Origin: Lumbricus rubellus
Lineage: Eukaryota > Annelida > Clitellata > Crassiclitellata > Lumbricidae
Length of the DNA stretch: 64,000 nt
Assembly (NCBI GenBank): GCA_945859605.1
Contig: OX243816.1
Location: 25,755,699-25,819,698, forward strand
Direction of reading: 5' to 3'
Part shown: positions 22,412 to 33,300 of the stretch, piece after piece
Position numbering within the stretch: the stretch's first letter is position 1
How the letters are laid out: every line of letters begins with the position of its first letter
Position numbers and translations under genes: made by a program
The notes under the pieces: model-generated
What the model saw: the letters and a program-made list of their open reading frames with translations, nothing else
Databases searched by the model: none
Told to the model about the DNA's origin: nothing

Positions 22412-22905
22412 GGTCCTGGGCATGACGTTAAACTGCATCCATCCTCCGCCACAGGGAACCAACAACGTCTTTTTGCCGGTCCTAAGCCCGGACAAAGGAG
22501 GAAAGGTTTGCCAGATGGGTGGAGATACACTGGCAGAAAAGACCAAGACCATAGAAATCCGCAAAAACCACAACACAAGTGACATAGCGACCCAGATGCT
22601 TCAAGGTGTCAGGATGTGGAGCATACATGCACAGGCCGGTCAGGACAGACCGGTGGAGAGAGTCGAAGGAGAGAGCATACGTGGGCCACATACGGGCATT
22701 GACCCAGGTTGTTCTTCGTACCTCCCTCCCAATATTCTCTTCAATCGGACAAGGGGGTCTTACGGCTCCAAGATGTTAAGGGTATGGAATGGACTTGCTG
22801 ACCGGACCGGTTGAAGCTGGGAAGCATGATGCGAGACAGACTCAGACAGAGAGTGGCGTCGGACACCTACGGGTTGTTAACCCACAGATAAAGATGATGA
22901 TCATC
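22412..22905 (+). repeat. Interspersed repeat family A, copy 3 with LINE-like tail
   Basis: About 490 bp, same family as 15480-15945 and 19883-20160 but in + orientation. It ends in GGACACCTACGGGTTGTTAA, CCCA, then GATGATGAT. The same tail closes the LINE fragment at 37.8-38.0 kb, which suggests family A is mobilised by that LINE. An open frame of about 150 codons over this repeat has no recognised domain. Confidence 0.65.
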
Positions 22906-22907
22906 AT

Positions 22908-22953
22908 ACATACATACATACATACATACATACATACATACATACATACATAC
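22908..22953. repeat. (CATA)n microsatellite
   Basis: About 11 CATA/TACA units. Similar ATAC arrays lie at 22370-22410, 40720-40760 and 40980-41005. Confidence 0.95.
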
Positions 22954-22974
22954 GCACACTTGCGTCTGAATTTC

Positions 22975-23236
22975 CTAGTTATGCCTTCTCAAATGCGGTC
23001 CGTGACCTTGGTGTTCTGCGGGACCAAGAGCTCACTTTTGCTCCTCACATTCACCATCTTGTCCAAGACTTACTATCAGCTGTATCACAAAAAGTTTGCT
23101 CGTTCACTAACGTCTAGTGCTGTCACCACCCGAGTTCATTCTTTCATTACAGCCCACATTGACTACTGCTCGTCACTCTACTCTGGCCTCCCGTTCAATC
23201 GAATAATGTGCTTAAACCGAGTCTCATGCTCTACAG
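22975..23236 (+). pseudogene. CR1-like LINE fragment, left part
   Basis: Encodes, with frameshifts, the region after the YADD box: SNAVRDLGVLRDQELTFAPH and the HIDYCSSLYSGLP-like segment. It resumes after a short hAT element at 23574. Compare VRDLGVMLDEELSFSKH in the copy at 655-1704. Confidence 0.75.
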
Positions 23237-23573
23237 CAGGGGTGTCAAACCTTTTTTAGTGGCGGGCCAGTTTGAACATCTTCTAACAAGTGGTGGGCCA
23301 GTGTCAACATTTTCTAGCAAGTGGCGGGCCAGGGTGTCGAAGCTCCTGAGCAAAAGTGGGTAGTGATCTGAGAGGGAGCTTCGGGCTTAGTCAGCCAATT
23401 CCCAGAAAAGTCCAAATATTGCGAAAAGATCTTGATTCAATGTCTACCTTTCGGTTCTTATTAAATTTTGACGTTTTAAATAATTTTTTAATCTTTAGGG
23501 AAGGCTCTGCGGGCCAGAAAAAAATCGTCGGTGGGCCAGAAATGGCCCGCGGACCAGCTCTTTGACACCCGTG
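23237..23573. mobile_element. hAT MITE inserted in a CR1 relic
   Basis: The termini are CAGGGGTGTCAAACC and, inward from the right, CACGGGTGTCAAAGAGC. It is flanked by a perfect 8-bp duplication CTCTACAG (23229-23236 and 23574-23581). CAGGGGTGTCAAA ends with GCGGGCC subterminal motifs are known for animal hAT MITEs. 337 bp, no gene. Confidence 0.9.
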
Positions 23574-23900
23574 CTCTACAGCACGTTTATTTGGACAAAT
23601 TCCTAAATTTGGTCATGTCTCCAGCTATATGCTGAAGACATTACACTGTCTTCCTACCCGGCAGCGCATTGAATATAGGGTCGCTGCTCTGGTTTGGCAA
23701 TATCAGCTTGGTGTTGCTTCCAGACTGACTGCAAGAGCTCTGTTGCTTCACAGCTATCCAAGGCACTAGATTGCGTTCTGCACAGAAGGGATTGCACTTG
23801 GTTCTATTCGCGTGAACTGCAATCATACAAAATAGAACCTTTTCTGTGGTGTTTGCAGCTGTCTGGAATGGGCCCCTGCAGGAGCTCCGTCTGCTTCCTG
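23574..23900 (+). pseudogene. CR1-like LINE fragment, right part
   Basis: Continues the fragment before the hAT MITE: TARLFGQIPKFGHVSSYMLK then TLHCLPTRQRIEYRVAALVW, with frameshifts after that. It matches the order of blocks in the copy at 655-1704. Confidence 0.75.
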
Positions 23901-23949
23901 GGCTCTTGCTGAAGCATTTAAAAGAATTCAACTTGAAAGTGTGCTTTTT

Positions 23950-24435
23950 TGCCATGCTAGAGCCAGGAAGAACAAATGGATAGAATACACAGAGGAGCTG
24001 TATAGTGAAGATAGGAGAGTAATGGAAGAGAAAATTGTTGTAACAGAACATGGAAAAGAACCAGAAATCTTGGAAGCAGAAGTTATATGGGCAATAAAAC
24101 AACTGAAGAACAATAAAGCTCCGGCCAAGGATGGGATTCCTATAGAAATGATAAAGCGGGGGGATGAGGTGATGATAAAGACAATAGCAAGATTATGTAA
24201 TAACATACGGACAACCGGAAAATGGCCATATGTTTGGAAAAGCTCAACCTTTATTCCTATTTTTAAAAATGGTGAAGCGAGAGAGTGTGAAAACTATAGG
24301 ACAGTAGCATTGATTTCTCACACAAGTAAAATACTACTTAAAATAATTCATAAAAGAATGGAGAGTATAATCGAGAGAGAACTTCCAGACAATCAAGCAG
24401 GATTTAGGAAATCTCGTGGAACTAGGGATCACATT
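23950..24435 (+). pseudogene. LINE reverse transcriptase, segment 1
   Basis: Encodes the linker and first RT blocks of a LINE: WIEYTEELYSEDRRV, AIKQLKNNKAPAKDGIPIEM, KSSTFIPIFKNGEARECENY, RTVALISHTSKILLKIIHKR and NQAGFRKSRGTRD. Endonuclease is missing. It is cut at 24436 by an 87-bp retroposed insert and later by a Helitron. Same broad family as the LINE at 28.9 kb. Confidence 0.85.
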
Positions 24436-24522
24436 ATTTATTTATTTTGCTCTAGTCGCTTCTGACTTCAGCCAATGTCTCGCATCCTCTTCCGCATTGT
24501 GCAGGGCCCGCAGGCCGCCGCT
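24436..24522 (-). mobile_element. Tiny retroposed LINE 3' end with 11-bp target duplication
   Basis: 87 bp flanked by GGGATCACATT on both sides (24425-24435 and 24523-24533). Read on the - strand it encodes ALHNAEEDARHWLKSEATRAK before a stop and ends in an (AAAT)n tail, so it looks like the extreme 3' end of a different LINE copied in by target-primed reverse transcription. Confidence 0.75.
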
Positions 24523-24999
24523 GGGATCACATTGCCAATATGAGATGGATATTGGAGAGGCAAAGAGTGTGGACAAAAGGTATACCTTTGTTTCATCGAT
24601 TACAGCAAGGCTTTTGATTGCATTAACCATGAATTAATGTGGAAAACTTTGATTGAGATGGGAATACCGAAACATTTGATATCACTACTTAAAGGACTGT
24701 ATGAAGACCAGATAGCGGTGATAGGAACAGAATTTGGAGATACAGACAGATTTAAAATAAAGAAAGGAGTAAGACAGGGTTGCATCTTGTCTCCAGTCTT
24801 ATTTAACCTGTACGTGGAAAGGATATTGAGGATGGCCGAAATGGAGGAGGGAAAAGAGGGAATAAAGATAGCAGGAAGAGTACTGAATAACTTGAGATAC
24901 GCAGATGATACTACATTATTGGCAGGAAAAAAGCAGATTTGTTACAACTAATAAAAAGGCTAAAGAGAGAAAGCGAAAAGGCTAGTCTTCATTTCATCA
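24523..24999 (+). pseudogene. LINE reverse transcriptase, segment 2
   Basis: Continues the RT after the insert, with one frame change: CFIDYSKAFDCINHELMW, GVRQGCILSPVLFNLYVE and the catalytic LRYADDTTLLAG. It is interrupted at 25000 by a Helitron in reverse orientation. Confidence 0.85.
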
Positions 25000-25831
25000 C
25001 TAGCTGAATTACCCGGCTTTGCCCGGGAAATTTAGGTTTGTCGTCCTTCGCCACGCCTGACGCATTTCCCATTCTGACCTTCTCACCCCGCCTTCCACTG
25101 GGCCCAACTCGGTCCCACCCTGGGGTGCACAGCGATGCACGTGAAACTTATATTTATCTCCCTAACCCAGCTCCCAACCGCCCCTGCGGGGCTGGGTCGC
25201 CACCCTAGGTTTTCCGTCCTTGCCCATCTCCCACCCGCCCCTGCGGAGCGGGTTCGCCACCCCTTCGGGGTGGACGACATTTTCCTGTGAATTTTGGTTC
25301 TTTTGCCTAAACCCGAAATAATGTCCAGATAGCCTATGTACGACGACACGTTATGATATTAATTAGGCCTACTGGTATCTATTTTCATTATCTTGTCCAA
25401 AATTTGCGATCAAATCGTTCTTAATTATTATGTATTTTAAATATAATTTTTCGAAAACGCGCACTATATTAATTATCGGTCGTTGGTGATATTATAATGA
25501 CTTCATAGATCTATGGGTTCTTTGAGAATAATTGATCCGGCGGCCAGCAACATTTAAACTGCGTGAATCATGAATATTCATGTTTACGCAGTCAGCGCGT
25601 GAAATCAAATGTTGCCGGCGGCCAATCTTAAATACTTTCGGAAACAAAATTAAACGTTTAAAACTTGGGAAAAGGTGAGATTTTTTAATCGCGAAACCCC
25701 CTATATTTGTTCTCGGGTGCTAAGAAGTATTTTTGTAAATGTTTGGGAACAATCGGTCGCGTGGATCAGAATATTTTTGAATACAAAGAGTGTTACATAA
25801 AATCATACGTTTCTGTTTTATAGGTTTTAGA
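25000..25831 (-). mobile_element. Helitron, non-autonomous, inserted in the LINE
   Basis: On the - strand it starts TCTAAAACCTATAAAACAG and ends CCCGGGCAAAGCCGGGTAAT then TCAGCTAG. The 3' end forms a CCCGG/CCGGG stem about a dozen bases before CTAG. It sits between A (24999) and T (25832) of the LINE, with no duplication. Length 832 bp, no Rep/helicase. Confidence 0.75.
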
Positions 25832-26460
25832 TAAAGAAGACAAAGATTATGACAAGAGTTGGGGGAAACAATTTTGTGATAGACGGACAGGAATTGGAGG
25901 TGGTTTCAAGCTTTACGTTTTTAGGATCTCTAATAGAAAAAGAGGGCAAGTGCGATACGGAAATAATGCGTAGGGTGGAGATAGGCAAAACTGCAATGAA
26001 TCGATTTGAAAAATATGGAAGGATAGGCATGTGAGTTTAGACACGAAAAAAGGCTGGTGAGGGCTTTGATAATATCGTCAGTATTGTATGGTTGTGAGAC
26101 ATGGACACATTGGACAATGACCAAGAAAATGAATAAAAAGATTAACGCATGTGAGATGTGGATTTGGAGGAAGATGCAGAGAATATCTTGGAAAGGAAAA
26201 AGGACAAATGAGTGGTTACACACAGAATTTGGTATCGTATGAGTTGTTACAGTGCTAAGAAGAAAGTTGGGTTTCTTTGGTCATGTTATGCGCTCAAATG
26301 GACTGGAAAAAGATATGATGCTGGCATGCGAAGAAGGAAGGAGAAAACAAGGACGGCTGAGGAAAAGGTGGATGGATGAGGTTCACGAAACAACAAGAAT
26401 GAACTTGGAAGAACTAAGGGAAGCGACATAAGAAAGAAAGCAATGGAGAAGGCTGATCAT
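25832..26460 (+). pseudogene. LINE ORF2 C-terminal part, segment 3
   Basis: Resumes after the Helitron: MTRVGGNNFVIDGQELEVVS, FTFLGSLIEKEGKCDTEIMR, LYGCETWTH, ACEMWIWRKMQRISWKGKRT and the GFFGHVMRSNGLEKDMMLA-like block in shifted frames. Several stops make it inactive. Confidence 0.8.
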
Positions 26461-26489
26461 GATGATCGCTAGAGTTCAACGAACTGAAA

Positions 26490-26580
26490 GCACAAGGTGC
26501 CAAGCTGAGAGCCAGGAGCGCTTCTGAGTAACCCCTTGAAGAAGCGCTATATAAATTCTGGAATGAATATGCTACTGTCG
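26490..26580 (+). repeat. CR1-like LINE 3' tail
   Basis: GGAGCGCTTCTGAGTAACCC, then GAAGAAGCGCTATATAAATT and a GAATGAAT end. The same tail occurs at 608-670 (inverted), 38488-38570 and 51610-51680. Confidence 0.7.
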
Positions 26581-26980
26581 ACGATGACTGTGTCTATGTT
26601 TTGCTCGGGAGCAATGATCAGATCACATCATGTAAGACTCTAGTGGAGTAGCTGTGATGGTGGGTGAGGAGGTCGAGGACAGACTGCTACAATCGGTTAT
26701 GCAATGCTGGACTTGTGTGCTTCGTTTGCTGTTTCCTTCTACTGATATCCGCTGTCATGACCAAGACCCATGGTGCTTTTAATTGCCACTTAAAGATGAC
26801 AAAAACTTCATGTCAGGATTCTTATTTAGGAGTATAATGTTGCTCTGATGGCTGTGTTGCCCCCTTGCTGGAAATGTCTTTTATTATTAAGTATTTTGTA
26901 GTTGGTATTACTCTTTCTGGAATGGGTTACAGTGTTCCAGTCCAGAGATTTATCAATAAACTGATATTTGTTTATTGTAG

Positions 26981-27186
26981 AATGACATCATCGAGTGGTC
27001 ACGTGACCACAGAACTCATCATAAGTACTCGGAAACGAATGCTGATCCGCATAATGCAAGGCGTGGTTTCTTCTTTGCGCACTGCGGTTGGCTTCTGGTT
27101 CGCAAGCATCCAGAAGTTAAGGAAAAGGGCAGAAATATTGACCTGAGTGACATATTGGCCGATCCTGTCTGTACTGTGCAGAGGAA
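26981..27186 (+). CDS. Delta-9 acyl-CoA desaturase, coding exon 3
   Basis: Encodes residues 114-181. It holds the second histidine box (DHRTHHKYSETNADPHN, H123, H126, H127) followed by GFFFAHCGWLLVRKHPEVKE and the DLSDILADPVCTVQR segment. Acceptor TTTATTGTAG|AAT; donor AA|GTGAGT in phase 2. It joins in frame to exon 2 before it (12.1 kb away) and exon 4 after it (11.4 kb away). Confidence 0.93.
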
Positions 27187-27299
27187 GTGAGTACACTGCT
27201 TTTCCTATAAATCTGTTTTCTTGTTCTCAAATAAAAATTAATGAATGTAACTGAGGACTCTAATATGGCCGATTGCAACATATGGAGCGGAGTCGTGGA

Positions 27300-27700
27300 C
27301 GTACAGGAAGAGTGAAGTGAGAAGAATAAAGGCTTTTGAAACGACATCATACAGGAGGGTATTAAGAATACCGTGGACGGCTAAGAGAAGGAATGAGGAG
27401 GTGCTACAGGAGGTTGGTGGCGAACGGCTGTGGGGAGAGGTGGTAGGGAGGAAGTTAAGTTACTTTGGTCACATCATGAGGAAGGAAAACTGTCTGGAGA
27501 AAGATATACTCACTGGAGAAACGGAGGGAAAGAGGAGACCTGGAAGACCGCGTAAAATGTGGATCGATGATGTGAAAGAATGGACCGGGATGACAATGGA
27601 GCAGGCGATTCGAGCAGCGCAGCAGAGATCTACTTGGAGACAAATCGTCCTTTGTGCCGCCAAAGTTCGGAACGAATAAGGCACCGACGACGACGAACTG
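27300..27700 (+). pseudogene. LINE ORF2 C-terminal domain
   Basis: About 120 codons are open: RRIKAFETTSYRRVLRIPWT, RKLSYFGHIMRKENCLEKDI, GKRRPGRPRKMWIDDVKEW and TWRQIVLCAAKVRNE before a stop. This is the terminal domain of the same broad LINE group as 28924-34292. It is 5'-truncated and followed directly by a SINE. Confidence 0.8.
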
Positions 27701-27717
27701 GTAAATATGGCCCAACA

Positions 27718-27960
27718 TTGTGGGGCACGGTGGTGTAGTGGTGGCATCGTTGTCTTCGAGCCAGAAGGTTCGAGGTTCGAATCCACCTCGCCGCTTTAGG
27801 ACCTTGGGCAAGTCCTTCACTCACAATTGCTCAGCGCTTCAGCGTGAAACCCCGATGCAGTGTCCGCTCTGCATTATTTTTCGGGTATTAAAATGTGCCA
27901 GGATTGGGTCACTGTCACCATAGGCACAACTGCCCTATATGGGACCCGTTTGGCATGTCC
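27718..27960 (+). mobile_element. tRNA-derived SINE (family 1), copy 3
   Basis: Best-preserved copy: A box CGGTGGTGTAGTGGTGG, B box GGTTCGAATCCACC, then GCCGCTTTAGGACCTTGGGC, AAGTCCTTCACTCACAATTG and CTCAGCGCTTCAGCGTGAAA. The 3' part beyond 27870 differs from the other copies. Confidence 0.8.
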
Positions 27961-28027
27961 CTTCCCACTCTCTGCCAGCCTGGGATGGTCCCTCCAACTT
28001 TTGCCAACGACTTGATCTTTCAACGGG

Positions 28028-28900
28028 AATATTGACTAAAGAATGTGTAGTCTAATAAACTACATACTAAATTCCCAAAAGTAACCAAATCACTCTAAAC
28101 TGCGCAATTAAAATTAAACTTGTCTATAAGATAATGTACAATAAATAGTCTAAATGAGAATTTATAACAGCATGAAAAATTTGAGAAAAACAAGAGCCCA
28201 AAATAGACCCCTATGCTCTATTTGACATCACGAGCTCAAAATTGCATAGTCTTCTGGGCTTTTCCCTAGATACCCCACTGCATGGGATTTCACAATGATT
28301 CCTCATTGTGCCCATCATAGGGGTACCCCGTCAAAAGCGCGACCCGTCAAAAGCGCGCTAGACAAATGCATGCCGACATAAGCACGCAGTTAAAAAATAT
28401 AAACTAACATATACAGACAAAAAAAGAAAAACTCACAAACAAACTCATGGCAGAGTTGAAAAATTCTAATGTCCAGAAATTAAGTAAAAGCTCTGGAAAA
28501 TTTACATTGCTAAGAATCTTATATATATAGGCTAATCAAGGCAAATTTGCAAATAACCTGAACTACGGACAAAAAATATAATGTCCACAAAATTAAGCTA
28601 CAGTGTTCGAAATTTAAATTGCGAAAATAGTGTACTCAAATCAATGTTTTTGAAGGATATAGCTTTCGGTTTCCTTCGAAGTCTCATCAATCGACTTTAT
28701 GCAGTCGTTTTGCTTTATATTATGTGCCGTAGTTTACGCTGAGCAAATATGCAACCAGTAGGTAGCGAACGTCCTAGAATCTTTCGGTTTCCTTCGAAGT
28801 CTCATCAATCGGCAATTAAAATTACAAAGCAGTAGTTAATTTAATTTCTCACTTGTGGACAAACAACTGTCATCAAAATAGGTGGTTGTATCCTGATGGA
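28028..28900. other. Intron sequence, no gene recognised
   Basis: AT-rich. A 29-bp direct repeat (ATCTTTCGGTTTCCTTCGAA then GTCTCATCA) occurs near 28665 and 28780. Nothing else is recognised. Confidence 0.4.
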
Positions 28901-28923
28901 ATATGTAGAGGACCTCTATCATC

Positions 28924-30346
28924 ATGGTAAAAGAAAGATATAGAAATAGCATAAAAACATCCAGAGCTATGCCAGGAGCGGATGCGGATACGGATCACAA
29001 TCTAGTAGCGATGACAAGCCACCTAAACCTAAAGCTGATAAGAAGAAAAGCACCCACAATAAAGAGATGGGATAAAGAAAAGCTAAAGACAGAGACGAAA
29101 AGAATAGAACTGGCGCAGAGAATAGACAGCAGATTGGAGAAGACACAACAAGAGCAAAGCGAAGAGATAGCAGTGGAGGAAAGGTGGGAAAATATCAGGA
29201 ATATAATCGTTGAGGAAACAACAGAAACAATAGGGTACCAAAAAGGAAAGACCCCACGGAAGCCGTGGATAACGGGAGAAATGATAAGAGAAATGGAAGA
29301 GAGAAGAAAGTGGAGACATCAGAGCACGGAAGAGGCGAAAAAGGAGTACAGAAGGCTAAACAACAAACTCAGGAGAACAACCGAAAAGGCGAGGGAACAA
29401 TGGTGGGAGAACCAGTGCAGAGAGATAGAAGAAATGCAGAGGATGGGAAGATATGATAAGATGTATGAAAAAGTGAAAAAGACGACAAAGAACACGATGC
29501 AGAATGGAGGAATTGGAGTACAGGATAGAGATGGAACAATGTTACAAGACCCCCAACAAGTAAAGGAGAGATGGAAGGAATATGTAGAGGACCTCTATCA
29601 AACCAAAAACAGACCCGCGGGGTTAAACCAGGAGATGGAGGATGAAGAAACAGGACCAGAAATACTTAAAGAGGAAATAATAGCAGCTATCTCAGAAATG
29701 AAAAACAACAAGGCGGAAGGAATCGATAACATTCCAGTGGAAATATTAAAGGAATTGGGAGAAAAGGCAATGAACGAAATGATCCAAATCTGTCAGGAGA
29801 TCTACAAAACTGGAATGTGGCCGGATGACTTTCTGCAGACAATACTGATACCATTAAAGAAAAAGGCGAATGCAGTAAGATGCGAAGAATACCGTACGAT
29901 AAGCTTGCTGACACATGCTTCGAAGGTGCTGCTGAGGGTACTGACAAGGAGACTGCAGGCAAAGGCGGAGGCAGACGGGTGTCTTGGGGACGATCAATTC
30001 GGATTCAGAAAGGGCAGAGGAACGAGAGACGCCATTGGAGCTTTGAGAATGCTGACGGAAAGAAGTCTGGAGAACAACCAAGAAGTGTACATATGCTTTG
30101 TGGATTACGAGAAGGCGTTCGACAGGGTAGACTGGAGGAAGCTAATGACAATCCTGAGAAAGATGGGTGTGGACTGGAGAGATAGAAGGTTAATAGGAAA
30201 CCTGTATATGGGACAGAGGATAAGAGTGAGGATAGATGGGGAACTATCGGAACCGGGAAAAATAGGAAGGGGTGTGAGACAGGGGTGTCCACTCTCACCC
30301 ATACTATTCAATCTATACATCGAAGAGCTGATACGGGAGGCACTAC
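28924..30346 (+). CDS. LINE ORF2: endonuclease end and reverse transcriptase, first part
   Basis: An intact open frame of about 475 codons. It begins inside the endonuclease end (DTDHNLVAM resembles the SDHN motif), runs through a charged linker (WRHQSTEEAKKEYRRLNNKL, EYVEDLYQ) and into the RT: EMKNNKAEGIDNIPVEIL, EEYRTISLLTHASKVLLRVL, GFRKGRGTRDAIGALR, VYICFVDYEKAFDRVD and RGVRQGCPLSPILFNLYIEE. It is interrupted at 30347, before the catalytic box, by a DNA transposon. The frame stays open and the RT resumes at 33472. Young copy with few defects apart from 5' truncation and the insertion. The ORF start is not a native start codon. Confidence 0.88.
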
Positions 30347-33300
30347 TAGTCCATTATGTGCCATGAGGTCCCGTTTGCAAAATGGTGTTGGGGGAGTTTC
30401 TCACTTCCAATCAGTCAGTGGGTCCCTGGACATGAAAAATCACCGAGGTGCTTGTCTGCCATGACGTCACGAATGACGTAATCGGCAAATCCAATATGGC
30501 CGCCGCCGGCCATATTGGAAAATTCATCTTCTTTATTTCTTGCAGTATATGCAGGTGTAATACCTCTAATGGTACTGATTCGGGTATGTAGAATTCATTT
30601 CTGATATTGTTTTTGTCATCAGGGGTCATCTTGAGGTCACAAAGTCATTGTCAAGGTCATTTTTGCATCTTTTTCATTTCCTTCAGCTTATGCACGTGTA
30701 ATACCTCTAATGGTACTAATTCAGGTATGTAGAATTCATTTCTGATATTGTTTTTGTCATCAGAGGTCATCTTGAGGTCATAGAGGTCATGTCAAGGTCA
30801 CTAAGTTTCATATTTTTCATTTATTACAACATATATGCATGTGTAATGCCTCTAATGTTACTGATTCGGATATGTAGAATTCATTTCTGACATTGTTTTT
30901 GTCATCAGGGGTCATCTGAAGGTTATGAGGTCATGTTCATTGTGTGTTGCAAGTGGGTGGCATGGTGCACCAGGAGGGCCCCTCGCTATAACTATGTGGC
31001 CTCTAAGGTCCTCTGATCTACTGCTTGTAGGAGGGAGTGCATCAATTCCGAACGTGTATGTGACATAGCTGTCTAATATCATCTGGTCCAACATCTAACA
31101 TGTTCTAATTGACCTTGGCTCTATACCTAGACATGTACCAAGTACAAGTACTTCTCTACTAATGCTGCATCTTGATCTGTCTCTCCAAAGCTTGTTAGAT
31201 ACTGTAGCCTTGTGTACATGCAGGGTTGCAAGCAATGGCTGCGACAGCTGCGTGTCTGGATCCCACCTTGGACGTAGGCCTGCAGGTCAACAGCATAAGA
31301 TTGAATATGGACAGCCATAGCTGTCAGCAGGGAACCCGGATCGGTGGTGTAGATTATGGAAAAGGACCCACAAGGATATAGTGGACATGCCCAACACCTG
31401 GAGAGGCGCTACAGACAAACCAAATCACCTGCCAAGCAATCATCGTGGATAAGTCCGATAAATGCACTGTCAGTACAATGAAAAGTAGGGAAGCTACTGG
31501 GAGTTCAAGATTATTCAGCACTCGATGAGCCCATGGACCCCTTGACAGCATTTAACGATACAGTCCGTGAAGCCACGGATAGTAGTCCTCCACCAACCTT
31601 TTTACATACGACCTACAGTCTATCATCCTTAACCTCGGTCACAATTTTTTAAAAGATGGTTGTTGCTGCATAGCATATGCATTATCTTGAAAAATAACCT
31701 TCCCCAATATCCAGGCATGTTTTCGCAAGCGCCATTCCACAGAAACATTACTTATCCGCCTTTTCTCTGACACCTATAGGGCCTACGGTGTTATCGATAG
31801 ATCCAAGATCTCCTCTCACTGCACTGCGCTGTTTAATTTGACGTGCGAGCTGAATTTGACAGTGCTGATCACGACATTCCCTTGTATCTATACAGTGCTA
31901 TCCGGCACCTTATAGATGCAAGCGTTTATCGATTTCCTTTGACCTCTCTGGAAATGCACTTGACCGGCTTGCTTCCTTTCTGCTTGACCGCCTCTTCATG
32001 GTAGCTTACGGGTCAACTAGATCCTCGTGGGTCACTTTGCATAATCTTCACCCCCGATCCAGGTTCCCTGCTGACAGCTATGGCTGTCCATATTCAATCT
32101 TATGCTGTTGACCTGCAGGCCTACGTCCAAGGTGGGATCCAGACACGCAGCCGTCGCAGCCATTGCTTGCAACCCTGTACACTAGGCTACAGTATCTAAC
32201 AAGCTTTGGAGAGACAGAGCAAGATGCAGCATTAGTGGAGAAGTACATGTACTTGATACATGTCTGGGCAGAGCCAAGGTCAATTACAACATGTGAAACG
32301 TTCGACCAGATGAGATTAGACAACTATATCGCATACACTACGTTCGGAATTGATGCACTCCCTAATACAAGCAGTGGATCAGAGGCCACATAGTTACAGC
32401 GACGGGCCCTCCTGGTGCACCATGCCAACCACTTGCAACACACAATGAACATAAAGCAAAACTATAGAGCCATTAAATCGTGGGTGCAAGGAACACTTTG
32501 GTGCACTGCTTCCATTACAATGTCTGCATCTTTTGTCACGAATTATGCTCACAATGTGCAACTGTGAAGGCAAGTGTGACAATCGACGCTTTGGTTGCCA
32601 TGCTGATGCAAATTCCTACGTCATATTTTGTGATGGGAAGACAAAAACTCATCCTGCAAACACGTACGATGAAAACTTGCTTGCACACATCCAAACAATC
32701 TTAATGGTTATATTTTAAAGACAAACTTCATTGATGCACTGAAATATGACACAAAGCAGCATTGACTTTTAACATGTCATAATAAGCTAGCTAAATTTGT
32801 TCAATTAAAGTTATAACACCTGTTTCGACGCTATGCTCAATTGAGTTATAATCGACAAAATATGACCTTGACCATGACCTCATAACCTTCAGATGACCCC
32901 TGATGACAAAAACAATGTCAGAAATGAATTCTACATATCCGAATCAGTAACATTAGAGGTATTACACATGTATATATGTTGTAATAAATGAAAAATATGA
33001 AACTGAGTGATCTTGACATGACCTCTATGACCTTAAGATGACCTCTGATGACAAAAACAATATCAGAAATGAATTCTACATACCTGAATTAGTACCATTA
33101 GAGGTATTACACCGTTTTACACGTGCATAAGCTGAAGGAAATGAAAAAGATGAAAAAATGACCTTGACAATGACTTTATGACCTCAAGATGACCTCTGAT
33201 GACAAAAACAATATCAGAAATGAATTCTACATACCTAAATCAGTACCATTAGAGGTATTACACGTGGATATACTGCAAGAAATAAGGAAGATGAATTTTC

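Noticed and set aside
22347..22814. 155-codon open frame across repeat family A
   Set aside because: The same DNA is broken in the other copies and no domain is seen; treated as a retroposon body.
23037..23125. A further host gene near 23 kb suggested by serine-rich reading
   Set aside because: The blocks align with the LINE copy at 655-1704, so it is CR1-derived.
32163..32210. TAGGCTA at 32175 as another micro-insertion
   Set aside because: The opposite arm of the inverted repeat has AAGGCTA at the same place and the reading frame (TRLQYLTSF) needs these bases; it is ordinary coding sequence.
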